DNA of 64,000 nucleotides from JAPLKX01 sp035530195 (GCA_035530195.1 DATKVG010000043.1:10554-74553), one strand, 5' to 3'. Positions 53,472 through 62,266 are shown, numbered from the stretch's first letter. The notes: generated from the sequence alone by a model not told the origin. Made by a program: numbers and translations.

Positions 53472-54752
53472 CTACGCCGGCAGCATGTTTTGCACGTATT
53501 CCCAAAGACCACGTATGGCATAATACGACATGACCAACGAAAAACCGATGGCGGAGAAACACGCCGCGTTCATGGCAGGGCCGCTCCTGTGCTCTTTCAT
53601 GTATTCTTTTTGATTCAGAAGTACCGTGATGGCAATGGTGGAGAACGGAAGAATGACAGCCAGCAGCGCCATGGTAAGGATCATGAGGAAAACGGGCTTG
53701 GCAATCGAGGGCGGGAAATAGGGAGCGCCGACCGCGATCACGATGGCGACGACGACCAGGATCCGGCTGGAAGTGGACTTGGGATCGATGGGACGGTTGG
53801 TATAGTCCGCGATCAGCCATGGCCCGATGAGGATGGTCGGGATGAGACTCGAGACACCCGCGCCGATAATGCCCGCCACAAAGAGCGTGATCGCGAATCG
53901 CCCCGCCAAGGGCTCGAGGGTCTTCACCATGTCTACCGCGGCTTCGATGGGCCGGCCGGCCACAAAGAGCGTGCCCGCCGCGCATATCATCACGGCGATG
54001 CTCAGCACGAACATGGCCGTCACGGATACAAGGGTGTCGACATGGGTGCGTCTCCGGTCCGCTATACTCCACCCTTTGTGTTTCAGCGTGATGCTGCGGC
54101 AGTAAAGAATCGCCGAACTGAAGGTAGTGCCTGCCATCCCCGCCACCAAGAGCGCCGCATCGGGTTCCCGGGGAACCTGCGGAACCAGTCCGGCCAGAAT
54201 AGCGCGCCACGAGGGTACCAGCACTACGGCCGTGGCAAGGAACGAAAAACCCATCAATGCGACCAATAGGCTCAGAAGCGTTTCCAGGAAGGCGTAGCTC
54301 CCCCGCCAGAGAACGCCAAAAAGCATCCCCGACAACACAAGCGTCACGGCCAGTTTGATGGCGCCGTTGTACAGTCCGGTCGCAAACCGTATCCATTCCA
54401 AGATCAGGTCCACGATGATGGCCATCAGCCCCGTGATGCCCGCAAATTCAGCGAGTATGACGGCAACCAGCAGGAACAAACCGATGGCAGGGCCCCAAGG
54501 AAAGCGGCGCCGGATCGCATAGAGGATGGTGTCTCCCGTCACCAGCGTGTAGCGGCTGAATGCCAGCAAGCCGATGTAGGTGAAGACACACGAGAGAAGC
54601 ACCGTCCAGGTCAGCGACATGCCCCAACGGGAACCCGCCGAAGCCATCGTGGTTACGCTGCCCGTACCAATGTTGTAGCCAATCAGAAAGAGCCCAGGGC
54701 CCAGGAAGGCCAGAAGCCGTCCGAAGGGATTCCCTCTTCTATCTGCTGTCAT
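53472..54752 (-). CDS. Nramp-family transporter, non-canonical
   Basis: A 426-residue membrane protein of about eleven helices with the Nramp/LeuT-like layout. In helix 1, where canonical Nramp proteins carry DPGN for metal binding, the sequence is 'GYNIGTGSVTT'; in helix 6, where MPH is expected, it reads 'AGTTFSSAILYCRS'. These changes remove the manganese/iron ligands, so a divalent-metal role is doubtful. GGGAG eight bases ahead of the ATG (MTADRRG) sets the start; a longer frame lacks a site. It is the first gene of a minus-strand series that continues with secreted glycosidase-like genes, suggesting a link to uptake of an organic compound or a cation required by them. Confidence 0.75.
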   Translation of the reverse strand: MTADRRGNPFGRLLAFLGPGLFLIGYNIGTGSVTTMASAGSRWGMSLTWTVLLSCVFTYIGLLAFSRYTLVTGDTILYAIRRRFPWGPAIGLFLLVAVILAEFAGITGLMAIIVDLILEWIRFATGLYNGAIKLAVTLVLSGMLFGVLWRGSYAFLETLLSLLVALMGFSFLATAVVLVPSWRAILAGLVPQVPREPDAALLVAGMAGTTFSSAILYCRSITLKHKGWSIADRRRTHVDTLVSVTAMFVLSIAVMICAAGTLFVAGRPIEAAVDMVKTLEPLAGRFAITLFVAGIIGAGVSSLIPTILIGPWLIADYTNRPIDPKSTSSRILVVVAIVIAVGAPYFPPSIAKPVFLMILTMALLAVILPFSTIAITVLLNQKEYMKEHRSGPAMNAACFSAIGFSLVMSYYAIRGLWEYVQNMLPA

Positions 54753-54994
54753 ACCGTACTCTCCCAAAGGTGATTGCGCGTCCTCGCGGAACCGCAATAA
54801 GCAATCGAATGGTACGCCATTTTACTTCTCCCCGGATAGTAGCACCAAAGATATCGGTAACGACCGGGGGCTGGCGTTACATTTGTGAAAAGCCGGTTCC
54901 CTGCCTGCAGAGAGATTAGGTCTTCTACTGCAAGTGTCTCAAACCCTGCCCACCCACGCAGCTCGATGTGAATTCGCCCTGTTTCGGAAATGCC

Positions 54995-55858
54995 TCAGCC
55001 CGGCGCTGAATCGTCCGTGTACGGGTTCGTCCTGGCCCTGCAAATCGGCAGGTCCCTCTCCCGCGCCCAAACTTCCCATTCGGCGGCCGTCCTTGTGCTG
55101 AACGCCTGTTCAAGCGCTTGACGCGTTCCCGCAACAAGTCCGAGTTCTTCGAGGAGGCGGGTGAAAAAATGCGGCTCGAGCGTTGAAACCGCCAGATATC
55201 CCGCGCGCGTTGCATAGAACCCGTAGCCGGGCAATCCTCCCCCCAACAGGCCTCCGGGCTGGGTGAGCCCATACTGGAGCGGGCGCGCAAACTGTTCCAC
55301 GGCTTCCGCAAGGGCCACCTCCGCATAAGCCCCCTCGCCGGTTTGTTCCCGAATCAGCACAAGCCTTAATGCCGCGCTCACGGCCATTTCAGCCCCGCCA
55401 AGATCGGCCACTAGCGTAAGTGGCAGCGCTGGCGGACAAACAAGACCCACTGAAGCCATATACGTCAGGTCATGGCCCGCCTTTTCCTCGTTTGGCCGCG
55501 CATGGCCTACAATCGCCACGTGACACAGCCGCGGGAAATCCCTATGCATCCGAGGCCAGTCCAGAGACAGCCGTTTCAAAGCCGAAGGACGCTGCGCGGT
55601 CAGCAGCACGTCAGCCGACGCCAACAGGTCGTTGAAGCGGCCTAATCCGTCCGCCTCCTTCAAGTTCAACGACACGATTTCCTGCCCCGCGGTAAGCGCC
55701 TTATACCACTCCGGGCTGTACCGCCCCAGCGGATCGCCGCCAGGCGGTTCCACCTTTACCACACGGGCGCCCATCCCCGCCAGACGCGCCGCCGCCACCG
55801 GCCCAGGCACATTCAGTGCCAACGTCACGACCCGCAGGTTGTCCAGTCGAGTATTCAT
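54995..55858 (-). CDS. Short CaiB/BaiF-type CoA-transferase-like protein
   Basis: A 287-residue protein of the CaiB/BaiF/alpha-methylacyl-CoA racemase family. 'MGARVVKVEPPGGDPLGRY', 'LNLKEADG', 'GHDLTYMASVGLV' (with the conserved Asp) and 'DLGGAEMAVSAALRLVLIREQTGEG' are typical. Family members are usually about 380-400 residues; this one lacks about 100 of them, mostly in the small domain, so activity is uncertain. It lies 150 bases downstream of the molybdenum operon on the same strand and may be transcribed with it or not. The substrate, a CoA thioester, is unknown. Confidence 0.7.
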   Translation of the reverse strand: MNTRLDNLRVVTLALNVPGPVAAARLAGMGARVVKVEPPGGDPLGRYSPEWYKALTAGQEIVSLNLKEADGLGRFNDLLASADVLLTAQRPSALKRLSLDWPRMHRDFPRLCHVAIVGHARPNEEKAGHDLTYMASVGLVCPPALPLTLVADLGGAEMAVSAALRLVLIREQTGEGAYAEVALAEAVEQFARPLQYGLTQPGGLLGGGLPGYGFYATRAGYLAVSTLEPHFFTRLLEELGLVAGTRQALEQAFSTRTAAEWEVWARERDLPICRARTNPYTDDSAPG

Positions 55859-56003
55859 CCCGCTCTCCGATCTTTACACTCCGGCCTCTGGTGGGAAAAC
55901 CATACCGTTTTTCATTCGGCTCACTCAACTCATGAGGTCCGACGGCGTTTCCCCCTGCTCCTGCGGGGGGGCAAAACCTCGCGGCCGCAGGAAAATACCC
56001 GAG

Positions 56004-56020
56004 GGCCGTCAGTGACGGCC
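56004..56020 (-). terminator. Hairpin at the end of the molybdenum operon
   Basis: GGCCGTC and GACGGCC form a seven-base stem with a three-base loop that spans the stop codon of the MOSC-MogA gene; CTCGGGTATTTT follows on the minus strand. Weak terminator candidate. Confidence 0.35.
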
Positions 56021-56965
56021 GATGCCGCGAAGCATCAGCAGCGAATGCTCGAGTGTCTTGAGGATCTCGTCGAGGTACTCCTGAACGGCGCGCGGACTGC
56101 CGGGTAACGTATAGATGAGCGTCTGCCCTGAAACGGCGGCGACAGAGCGGCTCAGCAGCACGCCCGGTTTGTCCATGCCATACTTGCACCGGATCATTTC
56201 CATCACCCCGGGGATTTGCTTGTCCGCCAGGGACAGGACGGTTTCGGGGGCAATATCCCTCGGCCCGATGCCCGTGCTTCCGGTGGTAAAGATTATGTCC
56301 GCGTCAGCCGATCGCGCGGCGGTCAACTCGTGCTTAAGAAGATCGGCCTCGTCCGGGATAAGCTTCCGGCCGATCTGGATACGCCACGGCCGCCCGTCAA
56401 AATAGGCCTCGATGATTTCACAGATTCTGGGCCCGCTTTTGTCTTCGTAGACGCCGCGGCTTGCCCGGTCGCTGAGCGTGATCACGTGTATTTGAAGAAT
56501 TCGCGCAGCATGAACCACGACGTCGCCCGGCTTGATTTTTCCAGGCCGTATCACGCGGCAAAACAGGCCCTCCGTCGGCATCACGCAACGGCCCACCTGC
56601 CCGAATATGGCGCAGCCGTCGCCGTGGCACGCTTTGCCTACCTGCGTCAGCTCCAACTCCACCGGGTCATCGCCGGGGAAAATAAACCGGTCCAGCATCC
56701 CGCAACGGGCGATATCGAGACCCGCTGTCGTGATATTCTCCGCGAATTCACCCGGCGTAAACCGGCGCTGTTGTTCCCGCGAAAACCGGTCAATGCTTTC
56801 CAGGGCCAGCAGGCTGACCTGCCGGTGCCAGTGGCCGGCGTGCGCATCCCCGGCTACCCCGGTTTCCCCGACGGTTATGTCGGGAACGGGCGTCTTGCTT
56901 TGCCCTGTTTCGGAGGACAAATTGACCGACACTACTTTGCCTGTCGTTTCATCGCCAAGCTTCAT
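56009..56965 (-). CDS. MOSC domain fused to MogA/MoaB-type molybdopterin adenylyltransferase
   Basis: A 318-residue fusion. Residues 1-150 form a MOSC domain: 'VGETGVAGDAHAGHWHRQVSLL', 'ENITTAGLD' and the cysteine-bearing 'GKACHGDGCAIF'. Residues about 158-318 are MogA/MoaB-like: 'VITLSDRASRGVYEDKSGP', 'FTTGSTGIGPRDIAPE' and 'TLPGSPRAVQEYLDEI', the molybdopterin-binding loops. MogA adenylylates molybdopterin before metal insertion by MoeA; MOSC domains bind the sulfur-linked cofactor. The start after AGAGG (MKLGDETTG) is favoured over an ATG fifteen bases earlier. It ends the molybdenum operon, 45 bases after MoaC. Confidence 0.85.
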   Translation of the reverse strand: MKLGDETTGKVVSVNLSSETGQSKTPVPDITVGETGVAGDAHAGHWHRQVSLLALESIDRFSREQQRRFTPGEFAENITTAGLDIARCGMLDRFIFPGDDPVELELTQVGKACHGDGCAIFGQVGRCVMPTEGLFCRVIRPGKIKPGDVVVHAARILQIHVITLSDRASRGVYEDKSGPRICEIIEAYFDGRPWRIQIGRKLIPDEADLLKHELTAARSADADIIFTTGSTGIGPRDIAPETVLSLADKQIPGVMEMIRCKYGMDKPGVLLSRSVAAVSGQTLIYTLPGSPRAVQEYLDEILKTLEHSLLMLRGIGRH

Positions 56966-57010
56966 ATCCAACCTCTGCATCTGGTTGAGGAAATCATGTT
57001 CGGGCGCACG

Positions 57011-57469
57011 TCAAACCGGTTCCTTTCTCTTCTCGACCAGATGAATTTCCTCGATGCGCATCGTCTTGTCGACCGCTTTACACATGTCGTAGATCGTCAG
57101 CAGGGCTACGGCGACGGCCGTCAGCGCTTCCATTTCCACTCCCGTCGGGCCGACACACGATACCTCGCTCTCCACCCGCACGCCCGAACTCTCCAGGACG
57201 GCCCGGACATGCGCCGCGCCCAACGCGATGTTGTGGCACAGCGGGATCAAGTCGGAAGTCCGTTTCGCCGCCTGAATCCCGGCAAGTTCCGCCACCGTCA
57301 GCACGTCCCCTTTCTTAATGAGATTCTGGCCGATGAGTTCGGCGGTTGCGGGCGCGATCGAGATCCGGCCTTGCGCCCGGGCCGTTCGGCGTTGATCCGG
57401 TTTGCCCGAAACCTCGACCATCCGGGCGCGCCCTTGGGCATCGGTGTGGCTCAGTGGCTTTTCCGGCAT
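57011..57469 (-). CDS. moaC: Cyclic pyranopterin monophosphate synthase MoaC
   Basis: A 152-residue MoaC. The family blocks are intact: 'KPDQRRTARAQGRI', 'AAKRTSDLIPLCHNIAL', 'VSCVGPTGVEMEALTAV' and 'IYDMCKAVDKTMRI', which hold the lysine and aspartate used to convert the MoaA product to cyclic pyranopterin monophosphate. Length is normal. The gene begins three bases after MoaA ends, so both are translated from one message. MoaD and MoaE, which insert the dithiolene sulfurs, are not in this window. Confidence 0.95.
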   Translation of the reverse strand: MPEKPLSHTDAQGRARMVEVSGKPDQRRTARAQGRISIAPATAELIGQNLIKKGDVLTVAELAGIQAAKRTSDLIPLCHNIALGAAHVRAVLESSGVRVESEVSCVGPTGVEMEALTAVAVALLTIYDMCKAVDKTMRIEEIHLVEKRKEPV

Positions 57470-57472
57470 GTT

Positions 57473-58270
57473 CTAACCCCCGATACTGTAAAACTGCGCC
57501 TTGCTGGACCGGCCCGACTCCGGCTTGGCTTCAATGGCTTGGCGCAACGCCTCCGCCGGACCCAGGCGCCGCACGTTGAACGATGTATCACTGAACAAAC
57601 ATGGACGGACCCACCCGTCGCAAGACAAACGGATCCGGTTACACCGGGCGCAGTCGCCGCCATCGCCGCCCAATACGACCGAAAACGTCCCATGCTCGAG
57701 GTTCATCCTCCGGATAAATCGAACTTCCAACCCATGAAGTTCGCTAAATTCCGCCACGGCGCGGGCGTCGGGCTCGTCCGGCGACCGGCTTATCACGCAG
57801 TTGAGTTTGATGGGCCGGAACCTCGCAACCTGGGCGGCCGCGATGCCGTTCAAAACGTTGCGGATATCGCCGCCACGCGTAATCCGCGCATAGGTCTCGG
57901 CATCCACCGTGTCAAGGCTGATGTTGACGCGCCGTATGCCCGCTGCGGCCAGAGGTTGCGCGAATTCGGCCAGCCGCGTCCCGTTGGTCGTCATGGAAAA
58001 ATCGCGGATGCCCTCGATTTTTCCCAGCATTTCAACCAGCGTCAGAATACCCCGACGGACCAGCGGCTCCCCGCCCGTAATCCTCACCTTGGTAATGCCG
58101 CACCATACCGCATGCCGCGTGAACTCGACTATCTCCTCAAATGACAGCATGTCTTCGTGCGGGATTAGGGGCACCCCTTGATCGGGCATGCAATACGTGC
58201 ACCGCAGATCGCATTTGTCGGTAACCGAAATGCGCAGATAGTCGATCTGACGGTTAAATCGATCGTACAT
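57473..58270 (-). CDS. moaA: GTP 3',8-cyclase MoaA, short form
   Basis: A 265-residue radical SAM enzyme. The first [4Fe-4S] motif is C20-x3-C24-x2-C27 ('CDLRCTYC') and 'ITGGEPLVR' follows. The second cluster is C207-x2-C210-x13-C224 ('CARCNRIRLSCDGWVRPC'). The C-terminal double glycine essential in MoaA is present (SIGG). MoaA is normally near 330 residues; here about 60 are missing between 'VRFIRRMNLE' and the second cluster, with only a short Gly/Asp-rich link left. It overlaps the MoeA gene end by 17 bases. All catalytic cysteines remain, so it is probably active despite the deletion. Confidence 0.9.
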   Translation of the reverse strand: MYDRFNRQIDYLRISVTDKCDLRCTYCMPDQGVPLIPHEDMLSFEEIVEFTRHAVWCGITKVRITGGEPLVRRGILTLVEMLGKIEGIRDFSMTTNGTRLAEFAQPLAAAGIRRVNISLDTVDAETYARITRGGDIRNVLNGIAAAQVARFRPIKLNCVISRSPDEPDARAVAEFSELHGLEVRFIRRMNLEHGTFSVVLGGDGGDCARCNRIRLSCDGWVRPCLFSDTSFNVRRLGPAEALRQAIEAKPESGRSSKAQFYSIGG

Positions 58271-59444
58271 GGACCAGGACGCCTTCCTTCAGTTCCGCCA
58301 CGTCTGCCGGCATCACCACAAAACCCGTCGCTTCGGTCAACGCATTGAGATGTGCCGAACCGTGAAACTCACATGCGCTCGCTCCGCGGCCGTCGGTTCT
58401 TACGGGTATCCACGTTTCCCGGTCGGTTTTCCTGCGGTGGATCGTTTTTGTGAGAGGCACGACTTGGTACGCCGGCTGGTAATCATGCCCCATCAGCCGG
58501 TACAGGAACGGCTTGATGAGGATCTCGAATTGAATGAATGTCGATACGGGATTGCCGGGCAACCCGAAGCACCAGTGGGCGCGCGAGCGCGAGCCCGAGC
58601 GAGAAACGGCGAACGTGGTTGGTTTGCCCGGCTTAACGGCCACCGAGTCGAATAATATATCGAACCCGTTGCCGCGCATCACGGACGGGACAAGATCGTA
58701 ATCGCCCATGGATACACCGCCCGACATGATAATCACGTCGTTGGCCACCATGGCCCGTTTCATGGCGGCGCCGATATCGGCTTCCGTGTCCCGCACAATG
58801 CCGTAGTAGGTCGGGACCGATCCCGCGCGCACCGTTTGCGCGCAAAGCTGATAGCTGTTGCTCGTCCGTATTTGAGACGGGCCGGGGCAAACCTCGGGCT
58901 CCACCAGTTCGTCGCCCGTGGCCACAATACCAACCCGCGGGCATTTGGATACGCGCGGCTTCACGCAGCCAACCGTCGCCAGCACCGCAATGTGCTGCGG
59001 CTCAACTAACGTGCCCGCCCGAAGCACCACGTCGCCCGCACGGATATCTTCGCCCCGCGTGCAGATATTCGCGGCAGTGTCTTCCCCGGTGAAACACACG
59101 CCGCCGTCATCCAGCACCTCGGTATATTCAACCATCACGACGCAATCCGCGCCTTCCGGCACCTGCGCGCCCGTCATGATCTTTGCGCAACAACCTGCGT
59201 CAATCGGTTGCGTCGGCGTGTACCCTGCCTGAATAATCTCGACTACCCGAAGCGGCCTGGGCAGGTCGTGTCGACGGCACGCATAGCCGTCCATGGCGCT
59301 CTTGTTGAACGGCGGCATGTCCATGTCCGACGCCACGTCCTCCGCCAAAACCCGATGAAGCGATTCAGGGAGGGATACGTGCTCCGAACCAAGCAGCCGC
59401 GCCGACTCCATTACTATGCGGTACGCCTCTTCAAAAGATATCAT
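58254..59444 (-). CDS. moeA: Molybdopterin molybdenumtransferase MoeA
   Basis: A 396-residue MoeA with normal domain order: 'DMPPFNKSAMDGYACR' in the N-terminal part, 'IMTGAQVPEGADCVVMVEYTE', the molybdopterin-binding 'GIVATGDELVEP', 'SGGVSMGDYDLVP' and 'FGLPGNPVSTFIQFE'. MoeA inserts molybdate or tungstate into adenylylated molybdopterin. Its start overlaps the stop of the MobB/MobA gene (ATGA) and its end overlaps MoaA by 17 bases. The specificity for molybdenum or tungsten cannot be told from the sequence, but the WtpA-type binding protein upstream leaves tungsten possible. Confidence 0.95.
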   Translation of the reverse strand: MISFEEAYRIVMESARLLGSEHVSLPESLHRVLAEDVASDMDMPPFNKSAMDGYACRRHDLPRPLRVVEIIQAGYTPTQPIDAGCCAKIMTGAQVPEGADCVVMVEYTEVLDDGGVCFTGEDTAANICTRGEDIRAGDVVLRAGTLVEPQHIAVLATVGCVKPRVSKCPRVGIVATGDELVEPEVCPGPSQIRTSNSYQLCAQTVRAGSVPTYYGIVRDTEADIGAAMKRAMVANDVIIMSGGVSMGDYDLVPSVMRGNGFDILFDSVAVKPGKPTTFAVSRSGSRSRAHWCFGLPGNPVSTFIQFEILIKPFLYRLMGHDYQPAYQVVPLTKTIHRRKTDRETWIPVRTDGRGASACEFHGSAHLNALTEATGFVVMPADVAELKEGVLVHVRSI

Positions 59445-60403
59445 GTCTGCTCCACATACGCGGTTCTTAACCGCGTGAGCAATCTCTGCACGCTCGATTC
59501 GCGCTCTTCGATTCCCGCGCGAAAAGCCGGTATCGCGCGTTTGTGAAAGATGCCGAACAACGGTTCAACGCCGTCCGGCGTAACGGGCACAATCGCATCA
59601 TAGCCTTTTCCCGCCTCGCGGAACAGCCTGCGCAATCCGCGCAAGTCCACCGCAGCCGTGTCGCACGCCGTGACAAAGTTCAAAGCATGTTCCGAAGCTT
59701 CGATCCCTGAGAGAATCTGCGGCAAAAGTCCACGCCCCCATGGCGTCCCTTCCCCCCTGCTCACGGTGACCTGCCGGAAGTGCGGCCCAAGAGACGCCGC
59801 TTGTTCCGCTGCATCGCGCTGATCCAGGATTACGGCCGCCGCATCGTATGGCAAAACCCACTCGCCTTGACGAATGTCTATTGCCAAGCAGTTGTTATCA
59901 AAGGCGTTGCCGTTGAACGCAACCCGGAAATCGGCCAGCGATTCAACGGCCGCCGCAGAAGCCTTGATGGAAGCCTCTTTGGTACTGCGGCACAGCAAGA
60001 ATATTCCGGGTTCGACCACGGTCCGCAGGCTGTTGGATTCGCACAGGACAAACGCATCGCGCGTCTTCTCGATCAGCTTCGAAGCGCCTTCCGCCAAATG
60101 ATCTCTCAGCACGCGCAGCCAAAGCACCGTTTCAGCGCCCGCCGCAAATAACCGCTGCGTGTCTTTGGCTTCGCCCGGTTCTGTCTCCTCGGTGAGGCAA
60201 TACGTATCGGTTAAATCCGAGCAGACGCCGCACCCTTCACCGCCTCGCGGGCATGGCCCGTTGCGCTCCTGAACAGTCGTCACCTTGGCCGCTATGACAC
60301 GGTGTCTCCCACGCAGCTTCCCGATTAGCTCGCAGGCCAGGAGCGTCTTGCCCGAGTGGCGGCCCGTCGAGCCGATCAGCATCATGCGCGGGACGTACAT
60401 CAT
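59441..60403 (-). CDS. MobB-like P-loop domain fused to a MobA-like remnant
   Basis: A 320-residue chimera. The first 170 residues form a P-loop NTPase of the MobB type ('IGSTGRHSGKT', then 'CPRGGEGCGVCSDLTDTYC', a Cys-rich stretch not common in MobB). The last 120 residues match the second half of MobA, the molybdenum cofactor guanylyltransferase: 'FVTACDTAAVDLRGLRRLF', 'IVPVTPDGVEPLFGIFHKRAIPAF' and 'SVQRLLTRL'. The GTP-binding first motif of MobA (LAGGxSxRMGxxK) is absent, so guanylyltransferase activity would need another protein. The start overlaps the ATPase gene's stop by four bases (ATGA). Confidence 0.75.
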   Translation of the reverse strand: MMYVPRMMLIGSTGRHSGKTLLACELIGKLRGRHRVIAAKVTTVQERNGPCPRGGEGCGVCSDLTDTYCLTEETEPGEAKDTQRLFAAGAETVLWLRVLRDHLAEGASKLIEKTRDAFVLCESNSLRTVVEPGIFLLCRSTKEASIKASAAAVESLADFRVAFNGNAFDNNCLAIDIRQGEWVLPYDAAAVILDQRDAAEQAASLGPHFRQVTVSRGEGTPWGRGLLPQILSGIEASEHALNFVTACDTAAVDLRGLRRLFREAGKGYDAIVPVTPDGVEPLFGIFHKRAIPAFRAGIEERESSVQRLLTRLRTAYVEQT

Positions 60404-61440
60404 GCCTCGTCTCCCACGTACCGAACCGCAGTGGCTTTAAAGCTCACCCATACTTTGGCCGCCGGCGCCAACTCGAGATGCTCCACCGATTCCGGTGTTA
60501 CCAGTGCCGCAACCTCCGTACCGATGTCGATCAGAACTTCCATCCCGCCGGGCGTCCGCAAAACGTCCATTACGGCGCCGGGCAACACGTTTTGCGCGCT
60601 GGTCTGTACCGGCGCCCGCGAAACCGTGACGTCCTCGCTGCGCAACAGAATCATGCCGGGGCCCGGCGCCGCGTCTGTAACCACATTAATGTAAAACCCG
60701 TTCACGTTGAATTGTGGCGTATGTTGGCCCGTGCGCTCCAGCCGGCCCCGCAGAATGTTGCGGATACCGACGAACCGCGCCACAAATCCCGACGCCGGGC
60801 GGTGAAACACTTCCTCAGGCGGCCCGATTTGAACGATCGTGCCGCGGTCCATGACGGCGATTCGCGTGGCCAGCGAAATCGCTTCTTCATAATCGTGCGT
60901 GACGTGAACGATGGTGCGCCCGCTCTTATGGATTCGGCGCAACAGGCCGCGTAACTGCGCCCGCGCATGTAAATCAAGCGCGGCCAGCGGTTCATCGAGC
61001 AGCAGGCATCGCGGTTCCGAGGCCAGCGTGCGCGCCAGCGCAACCCGTTGCGCCTCGCCGCCCGAAAGCGTTTCAGGATAGCGATCCAGCAGATCCCCCA
61101 CGCCAACTTCCGCCACCCATTTCCCGGCACACGCCGCCCGGTCGCCACACGCGCCGTACCCAATGTTGCGCTGCACCGTCAGATGAGGAAACAACGCCTG
61201 ATCCTGGTAAACAAGGCCCATCCGCCGCTGCTGAATGGACCGTGACAGCAGGTTCTCGCTGTTCCAGTAGATTTCTCCATCATCCGGGGCAATCAGTCCC
61301 GCGATCAACTCCAACACGACCGTCTTACCGACCCCGGATTCGCCCAGAATCACAAAATAGTCGCCGTCATTGACCGTAAACGAAACGTCATGCAGGCAGA
61401 ATCCCCCAAACCGCTTTGACAGGCGATTAACGCGCAGCAT
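60400..61440 (-). CDS. Molybdate/tungstate ABC transporter ATPase
   Basis: A 346-residue ABC ATPase. Walker A is 'GESGVGKT' (33-40), the signature 'LSGGEAQR' and Walker B 'CLLLDEPLAALD' follow, and 'HVTHDYEEA' holds the switch histidine. The C-terminal 70 residues form a TOBE/Mop-like domain ('VLPGAVMDVLRTPGGMEVLIDIG'), as in ModC and WtpC. It powers oxyanion import together with the adjacent permease, whose gene overlaps its start by 14 bases. GGAG six bases ahead of MLRVNRL supports that start over a longer frame. Confidence 0.9.
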   Translation of the reverse strand: MLRVNRLSKRFGGFCLHDVSFTVNDGDYFVILGESGVGKTVVLELIAGLIAPDDGEIYWNSENLLSRSIQQRRMGLVYQDQALFPHLTVQRNIGYGACGDRAACAGKWVAEVGVGDLLDRYPETLSGGEAQRVALARTLASEPRCLLLDEPLAALDLHARAQLRGLLRRIHKSGRTIVHVTHDYEEAISLATRIAVMDRGTIVQIGPPEEVFHRPASGFVARFVGIRNILRGRLERTGQHTPQFNVNGFYINVVTDAAPGPGMILLRSEDVTVSRAPVQTSAQNVLPGAVMDVLRTPGGMEVLIDIGTEVAALVTPESVEHLELAPAAKVWVSFKATAVRYVGDEA

Positions 61441-62266
61441 GGATGTCTCCGGCCCCCGCTCGTTGCGCCGATCTTGGGGTGCCAATGCCCGCGGCCACCC
61501 ATCTGAATGCCACAAAAAAAACCAGGCAGATCGCCAGAAATATCACCGCGACCGGCCTCGCGTATTTGAGGCCAAACGCGCCGAATCGTTCATAGATCAA
61601 AACCGGCGTGACGATCGGATGGTACGCAATTATGGCCACGGCGCCAAATTCGCTCAACCCGCGAGCCCACATCAGGATCACGCCCGATACTACAGCCCGC
61701 CACGCCAGCGGCAATGACACCGTAAAGAATACCCGGGCAGGCGATGCCCCCAGCGTCATGGCCGCTTTTTCAAGCCGCTCGGGCACCATGGCAAAACCGT
61801 CGCGGGCCGCCGTGATCAGGAAAGGCACGCTGACAAACGCCATCGCCGCCATAATGCCCGCCGCCCCTCCGACAAATTGAATCCCGATTTTCTCCCCGGC
61901 CCCGCCGACAAAACTGTCGCGTGACATAAAGCCAAGAAGCGCGATCCCCGCCGCAGAGTGCGGTATGACTATGGGCAAGTTAACAACGGCTGTCACGAGC
62001 GTTTTGAGCAGAAATTCTTTTCGCGCGAGCAAGTAGGCAAACGGAACCGCCGCTATCGCCAGCACCAGCGTGCCCGCCATCGACGTCCAAAGTGTCAGCC
62101 AGATGCTCCGTTGAACCTCCGAATCCATGCCCGCCCGCACCAGTTCGTGACCCGATGAATCCAGCACCATCCCAACCAGCGGAGCAACCAGGAACAAAAG
62201 CACCAGACCGCCAAGAAACGAAAAAACAAGATCAAGCGGCTCCAGTTTTGTTCTGTTTCTCGTCAT
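61427..62266 (-). CDS. Molybdate/tungstate ABC transporter permease
   Basis: A 279-residue permease of the ModB/WtpB type with about six helices and the EAA loop 'EKAAMTLGASPARVFFTVSLP', which contacts the ATPase. 'VNLPIVIPHSAAGIALL' is typical of the group. Its start overlaps the stop of the binding-protein gene by four bases and its end overlaps the ATPase start by 14 bases, so the three subunits are translationally coupled. Confidence 0.9.
   Translation of the reverse strand: MTRNRTKLEPLDLVFSFLGGLVLLFLVAPLVGMVLDSSGHELVRAGMDSEVQRSIWLTLWTSMAGTLVLAIAAVPFAYLLARKEFLLKTLVTAVVNLPIVIPHSAAGIALLGFMSRDSFVGGAGEKIGIQFVGGAAGIMAAMAFVSVPFLITAARDGFAMVPERLEKAAMTLGASPARVFFTVSLPLAWRAVVSGVILMWARGLSEFGAVAIIAYHPIVTPVLIYERFGAFGLKYARPVAVIFLAICLVFFVAFRWVAAGIGTPRSAQRAGAGDIHAAR

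Noticed and set aside
56216..58144. Open frame of 642 codons on the plus strand opposite the MOSC-MogA, MoaC and MoaA genes
   Set aside because: It crosses three well-identified genes on the other strand and has no domain.
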